This document shows, piece by piece, positions 11,489-24,066 of a DNA stretch of 64,000 bases. The position numbers and the translations under genes were made by a program. Each line of letters opens with the position of its first letter. The stretch's first letter is position 1. This stretch comes from Paragordius varius (lineage: Eukaryota > Nematomorpha). A model generated the notes under the pieces. It made no database searches, had not been told where the DNA came from, and worked only from the letters and a program-made list of their open reading frames with translations. Location of the stretch: assembly GCA_964247055.1 (NCBI GenBank), contig OZ176053.1:2294001-2358000 (forward strand). The letters run 5' to 3'.

Positions 11489-14358
11489 ATGAACTCATCT
11501 GCCATGTTTGTATTTATATTTTTTGGTTACCTGTGTGTATTTCGTAATTTGGTAACAAGCTTAGACTCCCAATGTTCTACCCATCAAGACTGTTCATCTT
11601 GCTTGCAAAAACCCTTAAATACAAGTTTGTGCCATTTCAAAACGTGTAAATTTGGAGACAATGAGATTTTCACATGTAAGATTTCGTAATAATATGTAGC
11701 TTGTCTTTCAAGAGATGAAGACTGTCCTAAGAATAGTACTGTCGTTGGAACATTTTCTAACCACGATGATTGTATAATTTTTATTATAAATATATTTTAG
11801 GTTCAAATCTTCTTTTAAAAGGTTCCAATGACCTTGCAGGTAGTTTGTTAAATATATTATATTGTTTATTACACAAATTATGCAAAATCATTTTCAATAT
11901 ACAGCTTTAAAGTCGGTTTTAATCTTCCACTATTAACGCATTATTTTAGCTCACATCCAGTCATTTAATTGGTGTAGAACAATGAATACGTTGTCAATAA
12001 TCAAATTTATATCTATTCATTTATATATTTAACTTCCTATATTTTATAATTTTTTGCCCTACAAAATCGAATAGTTAATTAATCTAATTAGGTTGATACA
12101 TTAGAAATTGATTATTTTGGAAATAATTTATGTAAATTTTAGATACAACTCGATTTTGTATTAAGAGGCAGTACTCGATAATTTTTTTTATTTTTATGCG
12201 CTCATCATAGTGCTATTCCTTTTGACAAAATTTTCCCCATTCTTAATTAAACAAGCGCTTTTCAAATTTTAGGACACAGCAGTAATACCTTAGCAGCAGT
12301 GGCAATTAACGCGAATGGTACAAATACAACGACTCCTATTGTTCCAACTCCTACCACAAACAACGTCACCACTATAACCACGTTACCCCCGGCAACCACT
12401 AACGTTACCACGGCAACAACGTCGATATCACCTGCTACAAACACAACAACTAGTGCATCACCTAATACAACAACGACATCACCACATATTACCACAACGA
12501 GCAGTACATTGACCCCGGTGACAACAACGAATCACGTGACAAATGTCACGTCTCACATGACGACCGTGACGCCCACGAAGCAGACGACATCTCCAAATGG
12601 TACAACGATCACCCCTCATCCTTGGAAACCTTCTAAAAGGTATATATTTTTGTGTTGGTTATTTGTTTTTATGATTTGATAAACGGTTTAAACTCATGCT
12701 ATGGGGACAAGGGAAATATAGTGAAAATTTTGCATATTTTTGTCGGCTCTTATTGGGGAATAGTAAAGAGATAATTTATGTACCTATACGGATCTGCTAA
12801 AGGGCTATCTTGATTCTAATTTCGTTCAAATTTAAGGTTATTTTTTTAAGGGATTACAGAGAATACTTAATTAAAATTTTGTTGTTTAAAATGACGAGTG
12901 AATAAGGTAAAGGTACCATTCAATTAGAATGGGAATGATCTGTTAAAGTTTTTTAATTTTACATAATGCGCTTGTTTCATTAAAAAAAAAATTTTACCAA
13001 AATATCGGCATGGTTTTGTATTTAAGCCAACCATTTATTTGCAGTGTATAATATATTTTGCTATTTGTGTATAATTGGGTTTTAATACTAAAATTTCAAT
13101 TATACCGAAATTATGGAAACGGAACCAATCTTTTATAAAAAATATATTCTGGAAACTGTTTATAAAAAATGTCCACAGGTATTGGACCTAGAATTATGTC
13201 CGAATTGTGATTATTTTAGAATCAAAATAATATGTGGATCGATAAATAAGTATTAAATGATTTTATTTTATCAAATTAAATTTATGGTTTTTATTTAACC
13301 TGATTCTGCTATCTATATTATTTTTAATTAAAATTTAGGGTGTCCAACGCGGTTCGCGAGCCATTTGAAAAAATATCGACCAAATTTAAAATTTTATAAT
13401 TAAAAAATTTTGCACAAAACCCAACTAAAGAATCGACGATATATTTTTAACAAATTTTCAATACACGCTTTTGCGAATTTCGGCAACAATGAAGTAGCAA
13501 AAATTGTTTAAATAAATAAGTTATATTAAACAGTCCTATGTTTGAAATTTAGTAGAAATATTTATGCCCTGATAAAATGGGTTCACCGGATTTTACAGGT
13601 TTGAAATGCGGACCGCTAAGCCATTTACGTTGGATACTCCTTTCTAAATTAACACTTCACGTTAGTAAAATTATCCTGTACTTGTGCAATTATTTGTGTA
13701 ATTAAACCTATATAAGAAAAAATTTAGAGTTTTTTCTTATTTTTTTCGTTTTAGGATTTTATTATTTGAAAAATTATAATTCATATTTATTTATATCCGT
13801 ACCTGAATTCTAAAATTTAAGTAAAACAAAATATAGTTGAAAGTTTATATATATATATTATTTCAAATCAGTTAATTTTATTAAGTTTTATATAAATAAT
13901 ATTTTTGAACTCTAATATTATTTTTTTATATTTTTACACAATCTTTGATTTTAAAATTGCAATCAATAATCTAAAAGATTTTCTATTTATTTTTACCATA
14001 TTCCCCTTTGTAAAACTTGGTTTTTACTCTTAAACTTTTGAATTTAACCAAAAAAACTAGTGTTTGCTTATGGCTTAAATGAAATTTTAAGCATAATCCT
14101 AATTTGTACATCTAATCCATTTTTATAGTGGAATGAAAATGTATTACGATAAGTTTTAAATATTTAAGGGTGTGGTGTAGGTATAGCCAGTATTTGTAAT
14201 TAAGACTTTATCAGATATAACTTTTATATTATGCCAATATTAGAACATTTAGTCCATCATCTTTCTTTGGTGGTATGTTAACAATGGGCTGCTTCATGAT
14301 TGTTGGATATTTCGCTATGAATTATTACCGAAACTCTCATCGATATCGCCAATTTTAA
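11489..14358 (+). CDS. CD164/visgun-like sialomucin, 5 exons
   Basis: The exons are 11489-11675, 11700-11771, 11801-11839, 12273-12639 and 14244-14358; the first two introns are 24 and 29 nt. The predicted protein is 259 residues. It has a signal peptide (FVFIFFGYLCVF), then a short Cys-rich segment (DCSSCLQKP, CHFKTC, DEDCPKNST), then a Thr/Asn-rich mucin stretch of about 120 residues with many N-T/S sites. A single membrane helix (about 228-249, FFGGMLTMGCFMIVGYF) follows, then a short tail ending in Y-R-Q-F. CD164-family proteins share this order, a conserved 'SF.GG' entry to the helix, and a C-terminal YxxPhi sorting signal (YHTL in vertebrates) for endosomes and lysosomes; YRQF fits that rule. 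The likely role is a heavily O-glycosylated endolysosomal or surface mucin. The mucin part has no alignable homology, so assignment rests on architecture and the C-terminus. Confidence 0.75.
13336..13642. mobile_element. hAT-type MITE in CD164-like intron 4
   Basis: The left end 'GGGTGTCCAACGCGGTTCGC' is mirrored by the right end, whose reverse complement reads 'GGAGTATCCAACGTAAATGG'. This is the CAGNGGTGTCCAAC-type terminus of many hAT elements and is shared with the copies at 16311-16575, 25240-25471 and 25974-26499. It is non-coding, and its target duplication is not clear. Confidence 0.65.
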
Positions 14359-15936
14359 CCTGTTTTTATATTTTCTCAATCACATTTCGCATTCTCACTG
14401 CAGCTAATACTTGTAAATCAAAACATCTTTTTTTCAAAAAAAATTAGTATCAAATAGTTTATAAATGCTTTAAATGAAACCAATAAGGTAAAATGATTTA
14501 TAAACGCTTTAATTATAACCTTTTCTTAAAATTGATTTATACTAACAGGTTATAATGAAATTGCAATATTTCCATTCACCTTTTTTAACATTTAATTTTG
14601 ATAAATCTTATATATAACCTAATTTAGCCCACTGCATAATTAATTCTTACTCAAAATCTTTAGCGTTGATAACAAAATAATTATATATATATATTAATAT
14701 TAAAAATTATTTCATTAGATTTTTAAATGTTACACTATTTCACACATCTCATATATTATATTTATATTGAATTTTAACCTTGTTTAACATCCTTTCATTT
14801 TCAGCATATATTCCCAAAACATACCATTATTAATATTTTTAAAAGCTGAAAAAACAAATAAATTTTCACGTAACTCTTATATACTTTCATTTAATAATAT
14901 TTTGAAAATAAAATCAAATATATTTGGGTTTCATTTTCAAGTGGGAACTGTTTTTTCTTTTATTTGCACAGAAGGTATGAATAAGAAATTTCAATCAATA
15001 ACAACTAAGCACTATCATTAGTATTTTAAAATTAACTTACTTTTTTGAAACACGTATCCGTTTGTGTTGCAGATAATTTGTTAAAAAATAAATTGGTTTT
15101 ATAACCTTTAATGTCATTATCTAATTATTATTCTGGCCGAAATAGGCATCAAACCCTTTGTTGCCATGTTAAACTTGCATCATTGGGATTCCTTATTTAT
15201 TCATTGGTAACGTTTATGATTCATATTTTGCTTTTTTGAAATTAATATAAATGTACATTGTTTTTTGTTTGTATAATGTAAAATATGGTTACTATGGTGA
15301 TTAATTATATAATATGTAAAATAACCTAAGAATTTATGCTTTTGATGGTATATCAGGTTGAAATGTCAGGATTTAATTATTAAAAAGTTTCTTATGACCT
15401 AATTCAGTATTAGTGGTAATATTAACACATGTTTATATTTTTTATTTGTTTTTAAGAGCTGTCACAGTCACGGTTATCAATACATTTATTAAAATGAGCT
15501 AATGTGTATCTTTACTATTTAATAAAAAGAGGAAAATGATTAAGAAACTTACACACTAAAAATTACAGAGTATTATGGGATCTGTAATTTAATTCATTTT
15601 ACTTACTATTGTACATAATTTCAGTTCACCTGGAAACGCTTTTTATTAAATTTAAACAAGTTAATTTATAAAAGCGGTCACGGTCCTAATTAGATTCATT
15701 AACTTTTTGTAGATGTTTTGGTTCAACAAAATAATTAAACCGCCATTTTTATATGGATCCAAAAAATTTAAAAATCATGAATTAAAGAATATGGCCTCTT
15801 AAATATGATAAAAGAGACAATTACAATTTACGTAAAAATGCAAAACTTTTTTATTGAATAGGTAATTTTATACAAAATTTTACGAAATCCAATAAATATT
15901 TTTTATTTGAATATAATTCGTTTTAAATGCATAAAA
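14359..15936. other. AT-rich spacer, nothing recognised
   Basis: This is the intergenic stretch between the CD164-like gene and the next membrane-protein gene. Composition is uniform and AT-rich, with no open frame of coding character, no RNA gene and no inverted-repeat element that I could delimit. Confidence 0.6.
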
Positions 15937-17224
15937 ATGGATAAAGTAAACCTTAAAACAATCCAGATAACGCTTAATTATTATTATTATGATAGATTTT
16001 GAATGCCATCGTTTTGATCATTTTGATTTGGCTTTCATCCAAAACAGCCAATGAATATAATAATCATGTTACGGCGACAACTTTTTACCCAACTTCTGTC
16101 TTCTCGAGTGTAACGGATGATTTTTCAGTCGAAAAAAGGCAACATAATGAAGTGTTTGATTTTGGACCGGGCCATTCAGACGATAATGGCCCCGTAGATA
16201 CGAATGGGCGCAAACATTTTAGTTTCCATAACATGTTTATGGATCAAATGAAGAAATTTGGCATAATTCCAAGTACAGTAACGAGCACTGTTATTTTAAG
16301 TGGCTTAAAGCAGTGGTGCCTGACACGTAGGCCGCATGCGATGCTCTGAGACATTTTGTGTGGCTCGCGAAAGCTTGGAAAATTTGCAAAAATATGCACA
16401 CAAATCTTAATAAAATTGGAATTTTTTAAGCTAATTTCTTAAAATAAGTTTATCCTTTTGACAAACAAATTGTTATATTATTTGTTTATTTTATGTTTGA
16501 TAAAAATATTTATCAAAACCCATTAATAAATCATTCATATTCGGCCGACAAAGCCATTTGTCTTGGATAGCCCTGGTTTAAAGGGTATTTAATTATGGAT
16601 GGTGGTTTTGTATGATATTTATGTTTGGGTACATTTCTCAAATTTGTCTAGAACAGTATTTAATACTAACAAACTAAAAATCTCATACATGGCTATTGAC
16701 ATGTACAAATGTTTAATAGTATATTTTTTCATGCATACTATTTTTATCCGAAATAGGTCAACTTGTGAGTTTTGCGTTTTTAGTGCTGACTGGGATAGTT
16801 ACATCCTCCATCGCTATATATGCTGTGAAAAGGGTATTTAGATAATTTAAACAATAAAAATTTTCGAAATCTTATTTTATTTATTTGATGATTGTAGGAA
16901 ATAGCCAATTTGTTAATACCACATTTATGTTTAATGGGCATTAATGCATTGGTAACAATCCACAATTTTTTGGATCCTAAAATGGTTGGAACAATGGTAT
17001 TTCAAAAATTTAATATCTTCTAGGTTGGACCTGGAAAAGTTAGATTGTCCGGGTTTGTTTCCTTTTTGCAATTTATTTTGTCGATATGGATTCAAGTAAA
17101 CATCAAATCCAAAAATTTATATATATAGGTCTACTTTTTAAGCGTTATTGCAAGATGCCACAGATTTTTCAGGGAAAAATCCAATGAAGATGTTCCATTT
17201 GCTGATAAGCGAAATGCCATATAA
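15937..17224 (+). CDS. Small multi-span membrane protein of unknown family, 6 exons
   Basis: The proposed exons are 15937-15945, 15996-16299, 16757-16833, 16898-16996, 17024-17095 and 17129-17224, a phase-consistent model of 218 residues with introns as short as 27 and 33 nt. The N-terminus is a signal peptide or signal anchor (ILNAIVLIILIWL). It is followed by about 80 polar, His/Asp-rich residues, then three hydrophobic spans: about 97-123 (QLVSFAFLVLTGIVTSSIAI), 130-150 (ANLLIPHLCLMGINALV), and 165-187 (GFVSFLQFILSIWIQVYF). A basic tail ends ..ADKRNAI. The 'IAIYAVKRE...LLIPHLCL' pattern recalls small tetraspan families such as LAPTM/DUF4728 (pasiflora), but I would not assign it. The weakest points are the 9-nt first exon and the GTGGCT donor of exon 2, which is followed directly by a hAT MITE. 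Confidence 0.6.
16311..16575. mobile_element. 265-bp hAT-type MITE with 8-bp target duplication
   Basis: The termini are CAGTGGTGCC and GGATAGCCCTG (reverse complement CAGGGCTATCC). The flanks GCTTAAAG (16303-16310) and GTTTAAAG (16576-16583) form an 8-bp target duplication with one mismatch, as expected for hAT. Inner motifs (CGGCCGACAAAGCCATTTG) are shared with the copy at 13336-13642. It lies in an intron of the small membrane-protein gene, 11 bp after the predicted donor. Confidence 0.8.
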
Positions 17225-17500
17225 ATATGATTTTAAAAAAACTTTTAATTGCAAACCGTAGTTCTAAATTAAACTTTGTTATAATTAAATTAAAATAAAT
17301 AGCAAATGAAACTCAAGTTTAAATCTTAAAATTCAAAAGGTTCGAACCAACTCACGATTGTATTTAAAATCCTGAGTGCTAAAATGTTTACAATATCGCA
17401 GAGATACAACCCCTTATAAATAAATAAACCAGTGTATAAATTAGGTACAAGAAAAAATTTATTATAACACATACTAAAACATATACAAGCGTGTTTTGGT

Positions 17501-17516
17501 AGCCCTAAAAAGGGCT
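17501..17516 (-). terminator. Histone mRNA 3' stem-loop
   Basis: On the minus strand the sequence is AGCCCT-TTTT-AGGGCT: a perfect 6-bp stem and 4-nt loop, 82 bp beyond the H3 stop codon, with ACCCAAC before it and ACCAAAA after it. This matches the replication-dependent histone processing signal bound by SLBP. The usual metazoan loop is UUUC; here it is UUUU. No purine-rich U7 element was obvious downstream. Confidence 0.88.
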
Positions 17517-17598
17517 GTTGGGTGTAGAATAGAATAAATCTCATACAATAGAGATGTATAACGTCTTTTGCATTATAGTATGATGCAAAAAGTACTTC

Positions 17599-18012
<414 letters not shown>

Positions 18013-18094
18013 TAAAGTAGCGTTAAGTGAAATTAAAAGAGTAAAAATATAAAGCGCAAAAAAACGTTATGAGATAGGAAATGTTTTTTCTTGC

Positions 18095-18160
18095 TATTTA
18101 TATATGCCAGAACAATAAAAAGGCGCAATGAATTTGATTGGTCCACGCACATTTTGGCGC
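18095..18160 (-). promoter_or_regulatory. H3 promoter elements: TATA, CCAAT, E2F-like site
   Basis: Upstream of the H3 start, on the minus strand, lie a TATA box (ATATATAAATAG, about 18095-18106), a CCAAT box (GGACCAATC, 18136-18144) and an E2F-like TTTGGCGC (18153-18160). This order and spacing are typical of S-phase histone promoters. Motif reading only. Confidence 0.6.
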
Positions 18161-20708
18161 ATTTGCTAAATGTTGAGAAATATGTGAGTGTGTTGTGTTT
18201 TTGTGTTTGTTTCATTTTTTATATCCCTCTTTTATTTTATTTTGCTTTGCTTTAAAAATAGCATATTTTAACAAATAAAGTTTTTTAAGTGTTTACAAAA
18301 ACAATTTAATAAATATTAAATAAAGTATAAGGTGATTATCGTCATAATAGGTAAAAAGGTATATTGTATTGTTTTGAATAAAAGTTCATTTATATACTTT
18401 AATAATATCTTAAATGATAAACGAAAACAGATTTAACCGTTTAATGTTAAATCCAATTTTATTTCCAACAAGTTTAAATTATTTTTAATCAAAGCTAAAA
18501 CTAACTAGATTTATAATTTGTATAGGCTAAAATAATAGATAAAATTGTCCCTAATGCTTCTAAATATTTTTATTCAAAATGCGTTGCCGAAAAATAATTT
18601 TGCAAAAAAAATTGGCAAAAATAGCACGGTTTTTTAATATTCATATCTCATAAAATACAAAATTATTAAAAAAATATAAAATATTTAAATAACTCATAGA
18701 GTTATGTCAGAATTGCAAACCTGGCCTCAATGGAACGACACCGTTTAGTTTTGCAATTTATATTTGGAACCGGTTTTAAGTTCATTTATAATTTCTCAGA
18801 GAATTTTTTACATTGTAATAAAAGTTTTTTGGAAAAATATAAAAACTTAATGCATTATAAACAAACGTAATAATATATTAATATATTCTATTTATTATCA
18901 TATTTTTTAAATTGTGGTGAAAGTGGTTAAATCCAATGGAACCTCTCGCCCACTAGTTTAAGGAAGCGGGTTTAGGATTTATTTCCGGTTCTAAGCCCAA
19001 ACACCCTAAAACTCTTCAGGAAAAAAGCTTTTGATTTCAGTTTTAAGCTCTGTACTTTTACATAATTTATGTGCAATTTGGAAGGCGTGATAGTTGGTGT
19101 GTAGATGGGCGGACCCTTAGATGTGAGTGTTTAAATTAGCAGAATAAAAATCCCGAAACTACGCAATGTTTATCACTTTCAACCCTAAGAAAGCGAATGT
19201 TAAAAAATTTACAAGTTTGATAAAATATAGTCGTTATCCTCTGATAAAAAGGGAAAAGAAACTTCAAACTGCATATTTTTGTTTAACTTAAAATGTACCT
19301 TATAGCAGTTTAGCCCTAATTTATTCTATCCAATGATATTTACTCAGCAATTGTGCATTGATTTACACGAAAACACAGGAATAAGTTAGCAAAAACTATA
19401 AGAGAAAGTAAATAAAATCTTTGATACTGAACAGAGTATTTTAAGTTTTTTTTTTAAAAACCTTTGACAACTTTAAAGCCAATATAAAAGAATGACATGT
19501 AAACATTTCCGCCTAATTATAACATGGTTCGTACCAAATTAATATTTAAAAATCATATACTTATATGGCATTTGCACTTCAAGAGTGTCCTTGAACACTT
19601 CAGATTGGTTTTTGAAAAATAATTGGTCCTTGAACACTTCAAGTTTGTCCTTGAACACAAGTTCCTTAAAATTTTTAAATTTTAATTTAATCATAATATT
19701 TGCATTTATTTTTTTATTTTATTATTTTTTAACCTAATTTTCTTTATTAATTTTATATTTATTCATTTAAAAAAAATTATTCAAAAACACTTTTCTGTTT
19801 CAAACTAATTTTTTAATTAACAAAATTATTAACTTTTAAATGTTTTCAATGATGTAATAATAACCCAAAAAACTTGTATATTTTTAATTACGTGTCAAAT
19901 TCTTATAAATATTTTAAATAATTTAGAAAAATTAATAAAGATATACGGTTTCTGAATGAATAAAAGTTTATAATGATTTAAAATTTATGCGAAATAATAG
20001 AAAATATGTTAATAACAATAAACTAAATGAATGATATATGATTTAATTGATAAAAGTTAAAAACAAAACAAAAAAGTCAAAGGACCAACTTGAAGTGTTC
20101 AAGGACCAACTTGAAGTGATCAGGGACCAACTTGGATTGTTCAAGGACCACTTGAAGTGTTTAAGGTTCTTGAAGTGCAAATGGTATATCATTGGATATG
20201 TATGAACTTCAATGGTAATAATAAATGCAATTAAAATGGAAAAAAATATTTTAACATTAATGGTTCTAGGCAATATCATAAAATTGCATTTTCATAGTAG
20301 ATGTAGTCGAAGAAAAATAAATAAAATAGAGTAAAACGCGTCGACCAATTTTATTTGTAAATATGTTTATAAAGAATGTCCCAAATTTATAATATTAATT
20401 ACAATATTTTTAAAAAGTTCTTCTTGTATTTTATTGCCATTATGCGGTAAAGGTTTCAAATTTTAATTTCATTTGGAGACCCAATATTTCACGCTCAAAA
20501 GATTAAGCTTTATAAATAGCATATAAGAAAAAACTATATAAAAATAAAGTTATATAAACTAGAAAATATTCCATGCAAACTTATAGTTCAAAATTAATAG
20601 TAATTTTTTCTAATATTATATATTCGTTTTAAAATTTGGCAAAAGTTCATGAAATGTTAGATTTGATTATCAATGAATTTTCGATAAAAGATTGAATTGA
20701 TGTTTTAT
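18161..20708. other. Spacer with one MITE, no gene seen
   Basis: AT-rich DNA between the H3 promoter and the hAT element. Apart from the 19562-20189 MITE, no coding exon, RNA gene or other delimited repeat was recognised. A slightly GC-richer patch near 18700-19150 has no open frame. Confidence 0.55.
19562..20189. mobile_element. MITE with 21-bp subterminal repeats, 'CTTCAAG' type
   Basis: The ends are inverted: left 'GGCATTTGCACTTCAAGAG', right 'CTTGAAGTGCAAATGGTAT'. The right arm carries about four tandem copies of a 21-bp unit built on GGACCAACTTGAAGTG (about 20085-20165), and the left arm carries the inverse. The centre is AT-rich and non-coding. Related copies sit in TRM10 intron 4. The outermost bases (TATACCATTT) are the same as in the more numerous 'ATTCAAATTCACCC' family. 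Confidence 0.8.
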
Positions 20709-23700
20709 TAAGGTGACCAGATTTTTTGAAGGAAAAAGCGGGACAAATCTTAAAAGGGGCATTGGGGGGTACAACCAAAAATTTTTATACAAAAAATTCA
20801 TTGTAATATTTATTTATTTTTAACACAAATACATTATAAATATAAAAAAATTTGTACCTTACAGGTTGTTTGTACCTTATTCAAAATATTTACATGTGCA
20901 CGAACAAATGGTGAAGTGATTGTAATTTTCTAGAAAAAATTAATAAACACGAAATCATCACAAAGTGCGCTGAAAATGCTTGGATATTGAAGAACTGTTG
21001 GTTAGCTCTTTTGCAAGCGATTGAAATATTTATAAAAATGTGATCTCCTAAAATCCTATTTTTTATCACAGGACTAAGGTCAAAATTCCAAGTCAAAAAA
21101 GGTTAGAAAATAATTTTATACCATTACCTATCGCAATATTATAAAGCATCCAGAAAAACAAGGCTCATAGCCAGAATATAAAAATGTTTATAACAGAAAC
21201 GATTATTTGGAAGACAAGACGGTGCACAATGACACTTTTTTATGAAGTCTCATTATTAAATAAATCTATTGAATAAAAACTTATATTATGGACAACAGAA
21301 AAAAATACGTAGGATAGAAATGTTTGAAATAATCATCTTTAAACAAATTATGTTCCATACAATAATGATTAATTGAATTTGCATTATCTTTACCTGAACC
21401 ACTGCTATTAAACGCGTTTTTCCACAGTATATTAAGTAAGGACACGGAATCAAATAAATGTTGAATAAAAGCCATTTTATTTGTTCAAATATAATTTGAC
21501 AAATTATGAAGACTATACAATATTTTAAGTAATTTTGTTAATTTTTTAACACAAAAACTTAAAAAAAAATATTTCTTTGGTATATTTTTTGTTTGAGTGA
21601 ATGCGTTTTAGCAGATTGTCATCTTAAAATATTGTAGATATTTGTCAAATTATATTTGACAGATAAAACGGCCTTTAAAGTTTCAACATTTAAATTTGAT
21701 TTTTCCGATGTCCAGACTGTGGAAAAAACGCGCTCAATAGCAGCGTTGGTTCCAGATAAAGATAGTGCCAATTCCACAATTTTAATATATTATTGTATTT
21801 AATATAGTTGGCTTCAAAATGATGAAATATTCCAACCATTTCTTTTCTACTGTATATTTTTCTTTTGTCCATAATTTAAGTTTTTCATAATTAATATATC
21901 TTTCAACTAATGATACTACAGAAAAAAGATCATTTTCTGAAAGATTAATTTTTGAGAATTTTTGGGAGCAGATATAATCAAATGATTTTTTAACTTCGCA
22001 CCAATTAAATTCCGATTTTAATGTTATCCAATGAAAATAATCAATATTGTGTCCTCCAGTCTTCCAAATCATCTTTGCAGTTGTATAAAACATTTTTATA
22101 TGATACAGGATATCTTGGCAATTTATTAAGCCTTGTTTTTCTAAATTATTTATTATATTGCGGATGGTTAATGGTATAAAGTTATTTTCTAACAGTTATT
22201 GACATTGCAATTTTAGGTTATTAACTTCATTGGCTATTCGATTGCCGAAATTTTGTCACCTTCTATAAATTTAATAACATTTTGAAAGAGAGAAGCTTGA
22301 TTATGTAAGAATTCTAACCATATTTTTGAAGAATCACTTTCAAAAAACTTTTTTAAAGTTGTAGGACATTTGTCCTGTGATAAAAAATAGGATATTAAAG
22401 GATCATACATTTTTAAAATTCTTTCGATAGCTGGCAGAAGAGCTAACCAACGAGTTTTACAATATCCAAGCATTTTTTTATTAAACTTCTGCATTTTCAC
22501 AGAATTAGTTAAGCGTTTCAACGCGTACCGTGTATATATAAAAAAGATATATATTTTAATAACTAAATTTTCCACATCTAGGGGTAACAAATCAGTAGCT
22601 GTTTGATTAGCGTTGTGTAAATGCGCTGCACACCCAATGCCAATAATGTTTTGATTAAGATTATCTGCTAATTTAGGAAAAATATTTTTTGTTCCCCTCC
22701 TTGCTTTTCCACCAAAGTTCGTATTGGTGTTGTCAGCGCAATATGCGATAATTTTGTCTCTTAAATTTTTTTTTCTAGAATATGCATTATTGAAGTAAAT
22801 ATTATTTCGAAATTTTCACCGGTAGAGATATTAAATCTAAAATTTTAATTTTTACTCCGGTTTCTGAATCCAAATATTCTTATTAAAGCGGGAAATAATT
22901 TTGTTTTATGGAGATTTGATGCATCAGAGTAGAGGGATAAAAAATTAATTTTCAGCAAATCTTTTTGTATTTCAGATAATGCATGTGGCGAAAGGACATT
23001 TCACACAATGGCTTCAGCCTTTGTACGGGCACATGTAATTTTTTTATGGAATAACGTGCGAATAACTTGTGAGGTACAATCCATAGATCTAAAGGAATGA
23101 TTATGATTAACGGCGTGAAAAGATAAAACGCCTTCGGCTAGTGCCAAATTCTTTTCTTCCTCTCCAAAAGCGGTTTTTCGATAAAAATCGCTCATTTTGT
23201 AAGATGATGCCGCCATATCCAACATTTTTTTGTGTTTCTTTGTTTCCATATGCTTTGTAATATCATGCTTGCCGCCATGTGCTAGGGTGAATTCCCCCTC
23301 GCATATAGACATTTAGCAGATGATTCATTCTTCGTTTTTTTGATAAAAGGAAAATCTTTCATTAATTCATCGTTGAATTTCCAACCTCTTTTTGTGCTCA
23401 TATTTATAAACTACTATTAGCATAATAGATATTATATTACCTTAATATTCTGGAATAAACGTGTAAGGTACCGATTTGTGGTATCAATTTGTCTTTTAAG
23501 CTACCGATTTGTGGTATTAATTTGGCTTTTTAATAATGTTGGCAAATAATAAAGCTAAAATATAAGTATATGGAGTAAACGTGTAATGTACCGATTTGTG
23601 GTATCAATTTGTCTTTTAAGCTACCGATTTGTGGTATTAATTTGGCTTTTTGATATAGCAAGTAATAAAACTAAAATATTAGCATAGTAAATATTATATT

Positions 23701-24058
23701 ACCTTAATTTTCTGAAATAAACGTGTAAGCTACCGATTTGTGGTATTTGTCTTTTAATCTAGAGATTTGTGGTATTAACTTGGCTTTTTGATAATGATCA
23801 CAGTAGTAGTAAGAAGCAAAGTGTATAATCACATGATATAAATTCGAAAAAAATAAATATTTTTAATTTAAAAATAAAAATTATAATTTAAAATTGAATA
23901 GATTTTGAAGATATTTAGTGATAAAAAGATTATTTGTATTAAAAAAAAATTTTTTAGTAATCGTGAAAAAGCGGGACATTTTAAAAACGTAGCGTAGGCG
24001 GGACAAAGTGTGAAAAAGCGGGACTGTCCCGCCAAAAGCGGGACGTCTGGTCACCTTA
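20709..24058 (-). mobile_element. hAT transposon, 3.35 kb, decayed transposase
   Basis: The element starts TAAGGTGACCAGA and ends TCTGGTCACCTTA, with exact 8-bp target duplications TGTTTTAT at 20701-20708 and 24059-24066, which is diagnostic of hAT. On the minus strand the transposase runs from about 23402 to 21690. It begins MSTKRGWKFNDEL, then has a BED-like zinc finger with 'AHGGKHDITKHMETKKHKK' and 'FRSMDCTSQVIR'. The central RNase H-like region includes 'GYCKTRWLALLPAIERILK' (about 22480-22420). The C-terminal hAT dimerisation motif is 'LSGTNAAIERVFSTVWTSEK' (about 21770-21710). The reading frame is broken by several shifts and stops, so it is not active. The right part holds three tandem units of about 120 bp (23465-23790). 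The subterminal arms contain repeated 'AAAGCGGGAC'. Confidence 0.92.
23465..23790. repeat. About 120-bp tandem repeats inside the hAT element
   Basis: Three diverging units, each with 'TACCGATTTGTGGTAT' twice and 'AATTTGGCTTTTT', are spaced about 120 bp apart between the transposase start and the right terminus. They are probably an expanded subterminal region. Confidence 0.8.
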
Positions 24059-24066
24059 TGTTTTAT

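Noticed and set aside
12262-12495. Open Val-rich frame on the minus strand
   Set aside because: It is the antisense of the Thr/Asn-rich mucin exon of the CD164-like gene; the repetitive ACA/ACC codons leave the reverse frame open.
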